DNA of 14,371 nucleotides, taken from NCBI GenBank assembly GCA_002684375.1, contig NYVC01000019.1:11946-26316 (forward strand), written 5' to 3'. The translations under genes were made by a program, and so were the position numbers. Every line of letters begins with the position of its first letter. The first letter of the stretch is position 1. Below are positions 5,910-14,232 of this stretch, piece by piece. This stretch comes from Marinovum sp. GTDB taxonomy: Bacteria; Pseudomonadota; Alphaproteobacteria; Rhodobacterales; Rhodobacteraceae. The notes below the pieces were generated by a model. It ran no database searches and was not told where the DNA came from. It worked only from the letters and a program-made list of their open reading frames with translations.

Positions 5910-8900
5910 GTGCGGTTTTCTAAACTTAGATTGAGCGGCTTTAAAAGCTTTGTCGACCCCACAGACCTGATTATCGAGAATGGATTGACGGGTGTTGTCG
6001 GTCCGAACGGGTGTGGCAAGTCCAACTTGCTGGAAGCGCTGCGCTGGGTGATGGGTGAAAACCGTCCAACTGCGATGCGCGGTGGCGGCATGGAAGATGT
6101 GATCTTTGCCGGTGCTGCGACCCGGCCCGCCCGCAATTTTGCCGAGGTCAGCTTGCATCTGGACAATTCCGAACGGTTGGCCCCCAGCGGGTTTAACCAG
6201 TCCGACAGTCTGGATATCGTACGCCGTATCACCCGAGACGCGGGCTCGGCCTATAAGGCCAATGGCAATGAGGCGCGGGCGCGCGATGTGCAGATGCTGT
6301 TTGCCGATGCCTCGACCGGTGCTCATAGCCCGGCACTGGTGCGACAGGGTCAAATTTCCGAATTGATAAACGCCAAACCCAAAAGCCGGCGTCGTATTCT
6401 GGAAGAGGCTGCAGGCATCTCGGGCCTTTATCAGCGCCGCCATGAGGCTGAGTTAAAGCTTAAGGGGGCAGAGGGTAACCTTGAACGGGTCGACGATGTG
6501 CTAGAACAACTGGCTGGCCAGATGTCGCAGTTGGAACGCCAGGCAAAACAGGCGGCCCGTTACCGTAATATCGGCGAAGAGCTGCGCAAATTTGAGGGCA
6601 TGCTGCTCTATCGACGTTGGAAAGAGGCCGATGAAGCGCGGCAATTGGCGCAAGATGATTTGCGACAAAAAATCACTGAGGCCGGCCGGGCCGAAGCGCA
6701 GGCACGCACCGTCTCCGCACAGCGCCAGCAATTAGAAGAGGGGCTGCCACCACTGCGCGAGGAAGAGGCGATTGCGGCGGCAATCTTGCAGCGTCTGCAG
6801 GTTCAGCGCGATACGCTGAAAGATCAAGAAGAACAGGCACACCAGACAATCGCAACGCTTGGTCGACGCATTGAACAATTGACTTTGGATATCGCGCGCG
6901 AGGCCGGATTGAACCGCGATGCTGGTGACACAATTGGTCGCCTCGAATGGGAGGCGGGAGAACTGGCGAAAGCTGGAGAGGGACATCAGGAAAAGCTGGA
7001 CCAATCCATCACTGTGGCCCGTGAGGCGGCGGGTTTGCTGAAAGATAAAGAAACCGCATTGTCGCAGCTTACCGAAGATGTCGCCCGTCTGGCGGCACGT
7101 CATCAATCGGTGCAGCGGTTTTTACAAGACAGTCAGGCTTTGCTCAGTAAATCTGAAACGGAACTGGCTCGGGCACAGGCCAATGTCGTGACGTCACAAG
7201 AGGTTCTGCAAACCGCGACACAGGCGTTTAAAACGGCTGGCGAGCAGCAACTTGATGTGGTGGCAATGGCAGCGCAGGCCGATGCGAATTTATTGGCGGC
7301 CGAAGCGGCACGAACCGACGCTCAAACGCGTGAAACAACCGCCCGTTCCGCCCGGTCCGAGGCCGAAGGGGCCACAAATGCACTGCGTGCTGAGTTGTTG
7401 GCGCTGCGTAAGCTGGTCGACAGAGATGCCGGTGACGGTGTGCATATCCTTGATCAGTTGCGGGTCAATAAAGGCTTTGAAAAAGCTTTGGGGGCTGCGT
7501 TGGCGGACGATTTGCGCGCGCCAGTCCTCGACGGAGAGGATGGCTCAGGCTGGCAGTCTTTGCCGACGTACCCTCAGCCCCAGGCACTGCCCGCCGAGGT
7601 GCAGCCCTTGGGTCTGCATGTTTCGGCGCCAGAGGTTCTGGCGCGTCGTCTCGACCAAATCGGTTTGGTTACCGCAGCGCAGGGGGCGGCCTTGCAGGGT
7701 GATTTGAAACCCGGCCAGCGTTTGGTTAGCTGCGACGGTGATCTTTGGCGATGGGACGGATTGATTTCGCTTGCCGCCGATATGCCCTCTGCGGCGGCCC
7801 TGCGGCTGGAACAGCGCAACCGGTTGGAAGAATTGACAGAACAGACGGCGCAGGCGCACGAGATAATGCAGGCAGCACAAAGCGAACATAGCGCTTGCAG
7901 CGCCGATCTGGCAGATCTGACGCGGGCGGACACCGCCGCGCGCGAAGCCAGGCGCGACGCCGACAGGCAACTGGCCGAGATCAACCGCGCTCTGAGTCGC
8001 GCCGAAGCTGAGCAGAATTTGGCGACCGGAAAACTAGAGGACCTGAGCTTTGTAGTACGGCGTTATCATGACGAGGTCGCCACAGCAGGAAAACAATATG
8101 CCGAGGCAGAGGCGTCTTTGGCAGAGCTTGCCGATCTGGATGGACTGCGGGCACAAGTTGAGGATTTGAAAACGATTGTTGAGACTGCGCGCAGCCAGAT
8201 GATCGCTGACCGTTCCGCGCAGGATGCGTTGCGCCGCGAGGGTGAGGCACGCGCCCGTCGCAGTCAGGAAGTCACCAAAGAGATTGGCGTGTGGAAAAAC
8301 CGTCTGGTAACCGCAGAGACCCGCAGTTCCGAGCTGGCCGAGCGCAAACTCTCTTCTGAGGCTGAATTGCAAACCGCCAGTGCGACACCTGATACAATTG
8401 CCAGCAAACGCGAAGAACTGAACACGGCAATCACCAAAGCCGACGTGCGGCGCAGGGCAGCCGGCGATCACCTCGCTGAAGCAGAGGCTTTGGTGCGGCA
8501 GGCGGTTGTGACCGAACGCGACGCCGAACGTACGGCGTCTGATGCGCGCGAAATTCGCGCCGGTGCCGAGGCGCGCGCCGATGCCGCACAGGAAACGGTC
8601 ACCTATGCGGCCGATCGTATTTCCGAGGCGCAAGAGCAGACGCCAGAAGAATTGCTTGGCGCGCTTGCGGTGGATCCGGAAACCATCCCAGCCTCTGATC
8701 TTTTAGAGGCTGATGTCAGCCGCCTTAAACGCCAGCGCGATGCGTTGGGGGCGGTCAATTTGCGGGCGGAAGAAGATGCCAAGCAGGTCGCCGAAGAACA
8801 TGCGACGCTACTGTCTGAAAAGACCGATCTTGAGGCTGCGATCAAAACATTACGCGCAGGAATTGCCAGTTTGAACCGCGAGGGACGCGAACGTTTGTTG

Positions 8901-9365
8901 ACGGCTTTTGAATTGGTGAACAGTAATTTCGGCTTGTTGTTCGCACATTTGTTTGGAGGGGGCGAGGCCAGTCTGGTGATGGTTGAAAGCGATGATCCGC
9001 TGGATGCCGGCTTAGAAATTATGTGCCAGCCGCCGGGCAAAAAGCTGTCGACGCTGAGCCTATTGTCGGGGGGCGAACAGACATTGACGGCGATGGCGCT
9101 TATTTTTGCGGTATTTTTGGCCAATCCAGCACCGATCTGCGTGCTGGACGAGGTCGATGCTCCACTTGATGACGCCAATGTCACAAGGTTTTGTGATTTG
9201 CTTGATGAAATGTGCCGGCGCACGGACACCCGGTTTTTAATCATCACCCACCATGCAGTCACGATGGCGCGGATGGACCGGTTGTTTGGGGTGACCATGC
9301 AGGAACAGGGGGTCAGCCAACTGGTGTCTGTTGATCTTAAACGCGCGGCTGCAATGGTGGCCTGA
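5910..9365 (+). CDS. smc: Chromosome segregation/condensation ATPase SMC
   Basis: This 1151-residue SMC ATPase, with kleisin partners ScpA and ScpB encoded elsewhere, loops and organises the chromosome. The head's first half has the family start RFSKLRLSGFKSF and Walker A GPNGCGKSN (31-39), with a Q-loop near Q146. Two long Ala/Glu/Gln/Arg coiled coils (about 170-500 and 625-1000) flank a hinge at about 505-620 (DGVHILDQLRVNKGFEKALG). The second half has the signature LSGGEQ (1052-1057), Walker B ICVLDE (1076-1081, D1080/E1081) and the H-loop ITHH (1112-1115). GTG 5910 is the only usable start after an in-frame stop at 5889 and matches the conserved N-terminus. No clear Shine-Dalgarno is visible. 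The stop abuts the mltB-type stop. Length is normal for alphaproteobacteria, and the gene is intact. Confidence 0.97.
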   Translation: MRFSKLRLSGFKSFVDPTDLIIENGLTGVVGPNGCGKSNLLEALRWVMGENRPTAMRGGGMEDVIFAGAATRPARNFAEVSLHLDNSERLAPSGFNQSDSLDIVRRITRDAGSAYKANGNEARARDVQMLFADASTGAHSPALVRQGQISELINAKPKSRRRILEEAAGISGLYQRRHEAELKLKGAEGNLERVDDVLEQLAGQMSQLERQAKQAARYRNIGEELRKFEGMLLYRRWKEADEARQLAQDDLRQKITEAGRAEAQARTVSAQRQQLEEGLPPLREEEAIAAAILQRLQVQRDTLKDQEEQAHQTIATLGRRIEQLTLDIAREAGLNRDAGDTIGRLEWEAGELAKAGEGHQEKLDQSITVAREAAGLLKDKETALSQLTEDVARLAARHQSVQRFLQDSQALLSKSETELARAQANVVTSQEVLQTATQAFKTAGEQQLDVVAMAAQADANLLAAEAARTDAQTRETTARSARSEAEGATNALRAELLALRKLVDRDAGDGVHILDQLRVNKGFEKALGAALADDLRAPVLDGEDGSGWQSLPTYPQPQALPAEVQPLGLHVSAPEVLARRLDQIGLVTAAQGAALQGDLKPGQRLVSCDGDLWRWDGLISLAADMPSAAALRLEQRNRLEELTEQTAQAHEIMQAAQSEHSACSADLADLTRADTAAREARRDADRQLAEINRALSRAEAEQNLATGKLEDLSFVVRRYHDEVATAGKQYAEAEASLAELADLDGLRAQVEDLKTIVETARSQMIADRSAQDALRREGEARARRSQEVTKEIGVWKNRLVTAETRSSELAERKLSSEAELQTASATPDTIASKREELNTAITKADVRRRAAGDHLAEAEALVRQAVVTERDAERTASDAREIRAGAEARADAAQETVTYAADRISEAQEQTPEELLGALAVDPETIPASDLLEADVSRLKRQRDALGAVNLRAEEDAKQVAEEHATLLSEKTDLEAAIKTLRAGIASLNREGRERLLTAFELVNSNFGLLFAHLFGGGEASLVMVESDDPLDAGLEIMCQPPGKKLSTLSLLSGGEQTLTAMALIFAVFLANPAPICVLDEVDAPLDDANVTRFCDLLDEMCRRTDTRFLIITHHAVTMARMDRLFGVTMQEQGVSQLVSVDLKRAAAMVA

Positions 9366-10541
9366 TCACAATTGATTCAACAGTGCCGGGGTTGGCCAAG
9401 CATCTGCAGGCAGGCCAATACGCTGTTGTACGTCTTGAATTGCCAAGCGCGTTTTCGCCCCTAAGATGCCGTCAATATCTCCGACATCATACCCGTAGCT
9501 TTTCAAAAGCGTTTGCAATTGTTTCATCTCGGGGCCGGTCAAGCCGACGTCCGGGGTGCCGGCGTCAAAGATTTGGGCCCCTTCTAGGCGGGTGGCGAAA
9601 TACGCTGCCGTGGTGACATATATAAAACTTTGGTTCCATTCAAAATAGACGTCAAAGTTTGGATAGGTCAAAAAGGCTGGTCCGTTGCGCCCCTGCGGCA
9701 GGATTACGTTTGCCATTAAGTTGCGGGCTGCAAAGGCACCGCTGCGCGGCACCACTCCAAGTGCGGCCCATTCCGACACCGGTCTTGCCTTGCCCAAACC
9801 GGTAAGTGACCAGTCGAGATCATCTGGTACATAGATTTCCTGCAGCCATGGTTGGTTGGCCTGCCACCCCAAGGCCCGCAGCATATTGGCGCCCGAGAGG
9901 AGGGCGTCAGGGGCTGAGGTCTTTAGACTAACTTCGCCGTCACCGTCTCCATCGACGCCATTGTGCAGAATATCGTCAGGCAGCATTTGCACCATGCCAA
10001 TCTCGCCAGCCCAAGCGCCCGTTGTGGTCGCCGGATCAAAGTCACCCTGTTGGAAAAGTTCCAGCGCGGAAAATACCTGTGGTCGGAACAGCTGTGGCCG
10101 GCGGCAATCATGAGCCAGTGTCAACAAAGCGTTCAGCGTGTTGAAATTCCCCTGATATCCTCCGTAATCGGTTTCAAACGCCCAAAACGCCAGCAGTACT
10201 CCACGTGACACGCCGTATTCGGCCTCCATCTGATCGAAGATATGGCTGTATTTGGCGGCTTTTGCACGGCCTGTGTCGATGCGGTTTTGGCTGATCAATC
10301 GCCGTGAAAAATCCACAAATGGCATTTGAAACACGCCCTGAGCGCGGTCGGCTTTAAGAACTTTGGGATCTTGGGCAGCCCCCTCAAAAAACTGGTCCAC
10401 TGCGTTGCGGCTGTAGCCCAAACTCCGGGCTTCGGTTTTTATGCCGCGTATAAAGCTGGCAAATGACCCACCGCAGGCGGCCTGAGCCTGCACGGTCTGT
10501 GCGAGTAAAACGATAAACAGCGAGGAGATAAGAAAACGCAT
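9366..10541 (-). CDS. MltB-type lytic murein transglycosylase (GH103) with peptidoglycan-binding domain
   Basis: This is a 391-residue periplasmic enzyme that cleaves the MurNAc-GlcNAc bond with 1,6-anhydro ring formation. A signal peptide spans about 1-20 (MRFLISSLFIVLLAQTVQAQ). The SLT_2 domain follows with the catalytic glutamate E123 in AFWAFETDYGGYQGNFNT. Other landmarks are GAWAGEIGMVQMLP (175-188) and the acidic loop VDGDGDGEVSL (196-206). A PG_binding_1 domain is at about 335-391 (LQTLLKSYGYDVGDIDGILGAKTRLAIQDVQ). I start at ATG 10541 because it opens the signal peptide and has GGAG 5 bp upstream; the longer frame to 10724 runs into cobD. It lies 47 bp downstream of cobD on the same strand, so the two may be co-transcribed. 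Confidence 0.93.
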   Translation of the reverse strand: MRFLISSLFIVLLAQTVQAQAACGGSFASFIRGIKTEARSLGYSRNAVDQFFEGAAQDPKVLKADRAQGVFQMPFVDFSRRLISQNRIDTGRAKAAKYSHIFDQMEAEYGVSRGVLLAFWAFETDYGGYQGNFNTLNALLTLAHDCRRPQLFRPQVFSALELFQQGDFDPATTTGAWAGEIGMVQMLPDDILHNGVDGDGDGEVSLKTSAPDALLSGANMLRALGWQANQPWLQEIYVPDDLDWSLTGLGKARPVSEWAALGVVPRSGAFAARNLMANVILPQGRNGPAFLTYPNFDVYFEWNQSFIYVTTAAYFATRLEGAQIFDAGTPDVGLTGPEMKQLQTLLKSYGYDVGDIDGILGAKTRLAIQDVQQRIGLPADAWPTPALLNQL

Positions 10542-10546
10542 GCAAG

Positions 10547-10550
10547 CTCC
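10547..10550 (-). promoter_or_regulatory. Shine-Dalgarno GGAG deciding the transglycosylase start
   Basis: Read on the minus strand, CGGAG is followed by CTTGC and then ATG 10541. It supports the start at the signal peptide rather than the 61-residue longer reading. Confidence 0.6.
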
Positions 10551-10588
10551 GAAAACTGGTGATTTTGACGGCATCCTATCATGCCCAC

Positions 10589-11512
10589 CTAAACTGACAA
10601 GGCATGCAGGACAATGAACACTTGAAGCAGGGCCAGCAGTGCGGCCCAGCTTTTCCACAGCGCGGTACAGGTCTGGTGGATATCGCCAACACCCAGAGCG
10701 GTTCGGCCTGGTGCGTTGACCCAAGGGAAGGTTTCCGGTTTGCCGTCATAGGATCTGGGTCCGGACAGAGCCACATCCAGTGACAGTGCCATCGCGGCCT
10801 CGGGCCAGCCGGCATTGGGCGAACGGTGCAGTTTGGCGTCGCGCCTGATCTGCTGCCAGCTGCAGTGTTGGCCATGCATCAGCGCAATAAGTGCTGCGGT
10901 GAGCCGCGCAGGCACCAGATTGAGCAGATCATCAAATCTGGCAGAGGCCCAACCAAAATCGCGATAGGTATCGTTACGATAGCCAATCATACTGTCGGCG
11001 GTGTTGGTGATTTTATAGATCAATAGTCCCGGAAGACCGCCAATTAGAAACCAAAACGCTGGGGCCACCACGCCGTCAGAGAGGTTTTCGGCGGCGGACT
11101 CGATCGTGGCTCGGGCGATCTGGCTGGCGTCCATATCCTTGGTGTCCCGCCCAACAATCCGTGCCACCTGTTTGCGGCCCTCGGCCTCGGAGATGTGCAG
11201 CCCTTTGGCGACGGCTGTTATATGGTCAAGCAGGCCCCGATGGGCCAGCAATATCACCGTCAGAACGACTTCGACCACCGGACCCGCGAGGGCCAGTATC
11301 CAACCGGTACAGCCGGCGATGGCAATCAGAGCGAGCAGCGCCAACACGCCCTTGCGTTTGCGGTCCGGTCCTGTGTTGTAGGCCTGATCGAGCCATGAGA
11401 TGATTTTTCCCATCACCACAACCGGATGGGGCGCGCGGTTCCAAAGCCAATTCGGGTCGCCGATCACGGCATCCAAAATCAGCGCAATGACCAAAAGCTC
11501 CGAGGTGTTCAT
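10589..11512 (-). CDS. cobD: Adenosylcobinamide-phosphate synthase CobD/CbiB
   Basis: This 307-residue inner-membrane protein attaches the aminopropanol (phosphate) arm to adenosylcobyric acid in B12 synthesis. Conserved blocks are DAVIGDPNW...HPVVVMGK (14-36) and GRDTKDMDASQIARATIES (121-139) with AENLSDGVVAPAFW. Further on are NTADSMIGYRNDTYRDFGWA (170-189), ARFDDLLNLVPARL and HRSPNAGWPEAAMALSL (229-245). Several hydrophobic helices (about 57-92 and 150-168, plus the C-terminus) fit a membrane protein. ATG 11512 has GAGG 7 bp upstream. No cobalamin riboswitch or cobC-like aminotransferase gene is visible upstream, although a neighbouring cob gene would be common in relatives. Only the transglycosylase gene follows it. 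Confidence 0.95.
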   Translation of the reverse strand: MNTSELLVIALILDAVIGDPNWLWNRAPHPVVVMGKIISWLDQAYNTGPDRKRKGVLALLALIAIAGCTGWILALAGPVVEVVLTVILLAHRGLLDHITAVAKGLHISEAEGRKQVARIVGRDTKDMDASQIARATIESAAENLSDGVVAPAFWFLIGGLPGLLIYKITNTADSMIGYRNDTYRDFGWASARFDDLLNLVPARLTAALIALMHGQHCSWQQIRRDAKLHRSPNAGWPEAAMALSLDVALSGPRSYDGKPETFPWVNAPGRTALGVGDIHQTCTALWKSWAALLALLQVFIVLHALSV

Positions 11513-12084
11513 TGCCGCGCCTCAATCTGGCAGTTAGAATATTCACGAGCTCCAGCTTGGTGCGCTCTTTTGTGGGGTAATATGGCGGCTTGTGATCGGT
11601 ATGGCACGGGCTTTTGCTTTCTGTCTTTGTGGTGACGTGCCTCTTTTGAAACAATTTTGCTGCAGGGCACAAGCCTTTGGTTTTGAATAGCTGGGGCAGT
11701 TCTTCGGGAAATTTGGCCAGCCGTTGAAGCTGTGCTTTGGTTCTGCATTAGTCAGATTGGCGCTTGTTGTGGAAGCGTAAGAATCATTGGCACGCTTGGC
11801 TGGCAGGATCGCAAGTTTACGGTGTGGGGCGTGCAGAGAAATTAGCATTAAGTGACTTTATTGCCAAGCCTTACCCAAATCTAAAATCTTAAAAGCTGGT
11901 GCCTTTTATAGGTAGAATTTTTTAAATTTAATATATATATCAGTATGTTAAATTTCTTTTAGCGGTCGATGCATCTCGCCGTGTGGTAATTGATATTTTC
12001 ACATCTGAAAATTTCATAGAAATGTCATTAATCTTTTCTTGCACTTGCGCTGAAATCGGACAGACTGATTTTGGAGGATCTGCT
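11513..12084. other. 572-bp stretch without a confident gene
   Basis: All three minus-strand frames are open for 200 bp or more between about 11513 and 11750, but none has a recognisable product or ribosome-binding site. One frame reads protein-like pieces (LAKFPEELPQLFKTKGLCPAAKLFQK and onward to TKLELVNILTARLRR) and another ends ATGA on the cobD start; these could be remnants or chance. From about 11870 to 11960 the DNA is markedly AT-rich. It carries AAATTTAA (11924-11931) and its complement TTAAATTT (11948-11955), probably the promoter side of the gene at 12085. I see no tRNA, riboswitch or IS end. Confidence 0.5.
12073..12077 (+). promoter_or_regulatory. Shine-Dalgarno GGAGG deciding the start of the orphan gene
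   Basis: GGAGG lies 7 bp before ATG 12085 and rules in favour of that start over a longer open frame that begins at 11983. Confidence 0.75.
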
Positions 12085-12435
12085 ATGAGTACTTTTTTGC
12101 CTCAAGACGTTCAGGCTGGGCTTGATGCGGCCCGTATAAAGGCGCTGCGTAAAAGCAGTCGGTTAAAGATCAAAACCGACCTAGAGAGTTTTCGCGTGCT
12201 GCGTCTTTGGGATAATGGATTTTCGCTTGAGGCTGGCACCGCGCCGGGTTTGCGCGGCTTGGTCGATATATATGATGGCGAACGCCACCTTTATGAATGC
12301 CTTATTATCGCCTCTGATGAAGAAAACGGTGAGATGCGGTTTGAGTTTAAACGTAACACGGTGGTGACGGATCAGGCACCGGTCGATTTCTACCGGTCTG
12401 AAAACGCACCTGTTGCCCTGTTAGAAGTGCGTTAG
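12085..12435 (+). CDS. Conserved-looking hypothetical protein, 116 residues
   Basis: This is a cytoplasmic protein with no signal peptide or membrane helix. It begins MSTFLPQDVQAGLDAARIKAL, then a basic stretch RKSSRLKIKTD. A run of alternating strands follows (ESFRVLRLWDNGFSLEA, GLRGLVDIYDGERHLYECLI, EMRFEFKRNT). I recall similar proteins as uncharacterised in the Roseobacter group, but this is memory, not a search. The basic helix followed by a beta-rich part containing W-x-x-G-F-S-L is loosely reminiscent of a PilZ-like barrel, without the diagnostic RxxxR/DxSxxG pair, so no function is claimed. GGAGG 7 bp upstream and good codon use make it a real gene. It converges with the PLP lyase gene, 14 bp apart. 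Confidence 0.8.
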   Translation: MSTFLPQDVQAGLDAARIKALRKSSRLKIKTDLESFRVLRLWDNGFSLEAGTAPGLRGLVDIYDGERHLYECLIIASDEENGEMRFEFKRNTVVTDQAPVDFYRSENAPVALLEVR

Positions 12436-12449
12436 GTCACGCCGTTCGC

Positions 12450-13622
12450 TTATTGTAAATCTCTAAAGGCCGCCCTCAGGCGCGTGCAGGCCTCTTGGAT
12501 GCGGCTGCGTGGGGTTGCGATATTAAACCGCAAATATGACGCACCGCCTGCGCCGAATGTGGTGCCGTGATTGACCGCGATACGCGCATCCTTTTCGACC
12601 CTTTCGGTGAATTCGTGGCGCGCCATTCCCGTGCCTGAAAAATCGACCCATGCCAAATATGTCGCGTCCAGCGGCATTGACGTTACGCCTTTGATCTCGG
12701 CAATTGTAGCGTCAAACAATATTTTGTTGCCCTCGATATAGGCCATCAGTTCATCCACCCAGTTGGCACCTTCTGGCGAATAGGCCGCTTCGGCCATCAA
12801 AAGACCAAAACGGTTCGGAGACAGACCCAGCGCGGTCATGCGCTGCCCAAATTGTGCGCGCAGGTGAGGGTCTGGAATAATGACATTGCCGGTATGCGCA
12901 CCGGCGATATTAAAGGTTTTTGTGCTTGCCGTCATCATAATCAGCCGGTCGGTGATGCCCCCATCAATTTCGGTCATCGGAATGTGGGTTTGACCGGGGA
13001 ACGTTAAATCATGATGAATTTCGTCAGAGACTAAAACCAGATCATGCCGTTTGGCAAACGCGGCAACACCGCGCAATTCATCCCGGCTCCAAACGCGTCC
13101 GCCGGGGTTATGCGGTGAACAGAGCACCAGCATTTTTTCATTGCCGGTCAACTGCGTGTCCCAAGTTTCGAAATCCATTTCATAGCGGCCGGCATTATTG
13201 GCCAGAGGGCATTCAACGACCTCGCGTCCGCTGGCTTTGAGCACCCGGAAAAACGAGTGATATACCGGGGTCATCAGAATGACGCCATCTCCCGGTTGCG
13301 TGTAACAGTCGACGCACATCGCCATACCGTTGACCAACCCGTGGGTCGAAAAAATCCAAGTTGGATCAATCTCCCAGTTGTGGCGGGTTTTCATCCACCA
13401 GCAAATCGCCTCGTAATAGCTGCGGTCATCGCCATAATACCCGTAAATGCCATGTCCGTGCATTTTTTCAACGGCGTTTTGAACACAGGCTGGGGGTCGG
13501 AAATCTGTGTCGGCGACCCACATTGCGATGCCGTCATCTTGCGATATCCCATAGAGCTGTTCCATATTGTCCCATTTTGAAGAATGCGTGTTGCGCCGGT
13601 CAATAATCTCGTCAAAATTCAT
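12450..13622 (-). CDS. MalY/PatB-type PLP-dependent C-S beta-lyase
   Basis: This is a 390-residue fold-type I PLP enzyme of the aminotransferase I/II superfamily. It most likely cleaves cystathionine or other cysteine S-conjugates to pyruvate, ammonia and a thiol in the cytoplasm. The Schiff-base lysine is K235 in TASTKTFNIAGAHTGN. PLP contacts are Y121 (TPVYHSFF), N172 (SPHNPGGRVW) and D200 (VSDEIHHDLTF). R365 in LRFNIATPRSRI would bind the substrate carboxylate. The N-terminus FDEIIDRRNTHSSKWD is diagnostic for the MalY/PatB branch. ATG 13622 has GGGAG 8 bp upstream. No malX/malI or methionine gene is adjacent, so the physiological role (methionine cycle or thiol release) is open. Intact. 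Confidence 0.93.
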   Translation of the reverse strand: MNFDEIIDRRNTHSSKWDNMEQLYGISQDDGIAMWVADTDFRPPACVQNAVEKMHGHGIYGYYGDDRSYYEAICWWMKTRHNWEIDPTWIFSTHGLVNGMAMCVDCYTQPGDGVILMTPVYHSFFRVLKASGREVVECPLANNAGRYEMDFETWDTQLTGNEKMLVLCSPHNPGGRVWSRDELRGVAAFAKRHDLVLVSDEIHHDLTFPGQTHIPMTEIDGGITDRLIMMTASTKTFNIAGAHTGNVIIPDPHLRAQFGQRMTALGLSPNRFGLLMAEAAYSPEGANWVDELMAYIEGNKILFDATIAEIKGVTSMPLDATYLAWVDFSGTGMARHEFTERVEKDARIAVNHGTTFGAGGASYLRFNIATPRSRIQEACTRLRAAFRDLQ

Positions 13623-13713
13623 TCAAGTTTCTCCCATTGGGCGCAAATCTAAACGATCACCCGACGCTTGCAAGGGCGTTGCGCATTTGTGCGTCATATT
13701 CTAGATCAGGGCC

Positions 13714-14232
13714 ATGAAACGAAATATACTCTTGCATCCCGATCCTCGGTTGAAAAAAACCGCCACTCCTGTGGCTGATCTGTCTGACGGCCTGCGACGG
13801 TTGGCAGATGATATGGTGGAAACCATGTATGCCGCGCCTGGCATCGGTTTGGCTGCACCGCAAGTGGGCGTGCTTGAGCGGTTGATCGTACTCGACTGTA
13901 CGCCAGATGACAGCGCTGAGCGCGGACTTTTGGTTATGTTCAACCCCCAGATTATTGCGCAGTCTGAGGATACCAGCAGTTATGAAGAGGGCTGTCTGTC
14001 GATCCCGGACCACTACGGTCAAGTGACGCGCCCCGCCGAGGTGACGGTGACATGGCTGGATCGTGACGGCATCCCTCAGCAACAAGATTTTTCCGGGCTC
14101 TGGTCGACCTGTGTTCAGCACGAGATCGACCATCTGGATGGTAAATTATTTATTGAATACCTTGGCATAATGAAGCGACAGCTGATTACCCGGAAAATGC
14201 AAAAGCTCAAGCGCGAGCGGGCACGTGCATGA
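13714..14232 (+). CDS. def: Peptide deformylase
   Basis: This is a 172-residue metalloenzyme that removes the formyl group from nascent protein N-termini. All three signature motifs are present: GIGLAAPQVG (43-52), EGCLSIPD (92-99, metal ligand C94) and QHEIDHLDG (135-143, H136, E137, H140). Start ATG 13714 is preceded only by a weak AGGG. The stop overlaps the next start as ATGA, so the second deformylase-like gene is translationally coupled. Relatives usually carry fmt further downstream, which is outside this window. Length is normal. Confidence 0.97.
   Translation: MKRNILLHPDPRLKKTATPVADLSDGLRRLADDMVETMYAAPGIGLAAPQVGVLERLIVLDCTPDDSAERGLLVMFNPQIIAQSEDTSSYEEGCLSIPDHYGQVTRPAEVTVTWLDRDGIPQQQDFSGLWSTCVQHEIDHLDGKLFIEYLGIMKRQLITRKMQKLKRERARA

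Noticed and set aside
5910..9365. SMC as part of a defence system (Wadjet/RecN-like)
   Set aside because: Length, N-terminus, Walker A, signature and Walker B match the housekeeping chromosomal SMC, and no jet- or nuclease-type partners are adjacent.
10570..10585. GGCAT-N6-ATGCC as a terminator between cobD and the transglycosylase gene
   Set aside because: The stem is only 5 bp and has no T run on the minus strand.
10542..10724. N-terminal extension of the transglycosylase reading frame
   Set aside because: It overlaps the cobD coding region, has no signal peptide, and the ATG at 10541 has a ribosome-binding site and opens a clear signal peptide.
11513..11760. Cobalamin riboswitch upstream of cobD
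   Set aside because: I could not find a B12-box-like sequence on the minus strand, and the open frames give no RNA-like stem pattern.
11983..12084. Upstream extension of the 116-residue orphan protein
   Set aside because: A GGAGG sits 7 bp before ATG 12085, and the extra residues are unlike the rest and lie in AT-rich promoter-like DNA.
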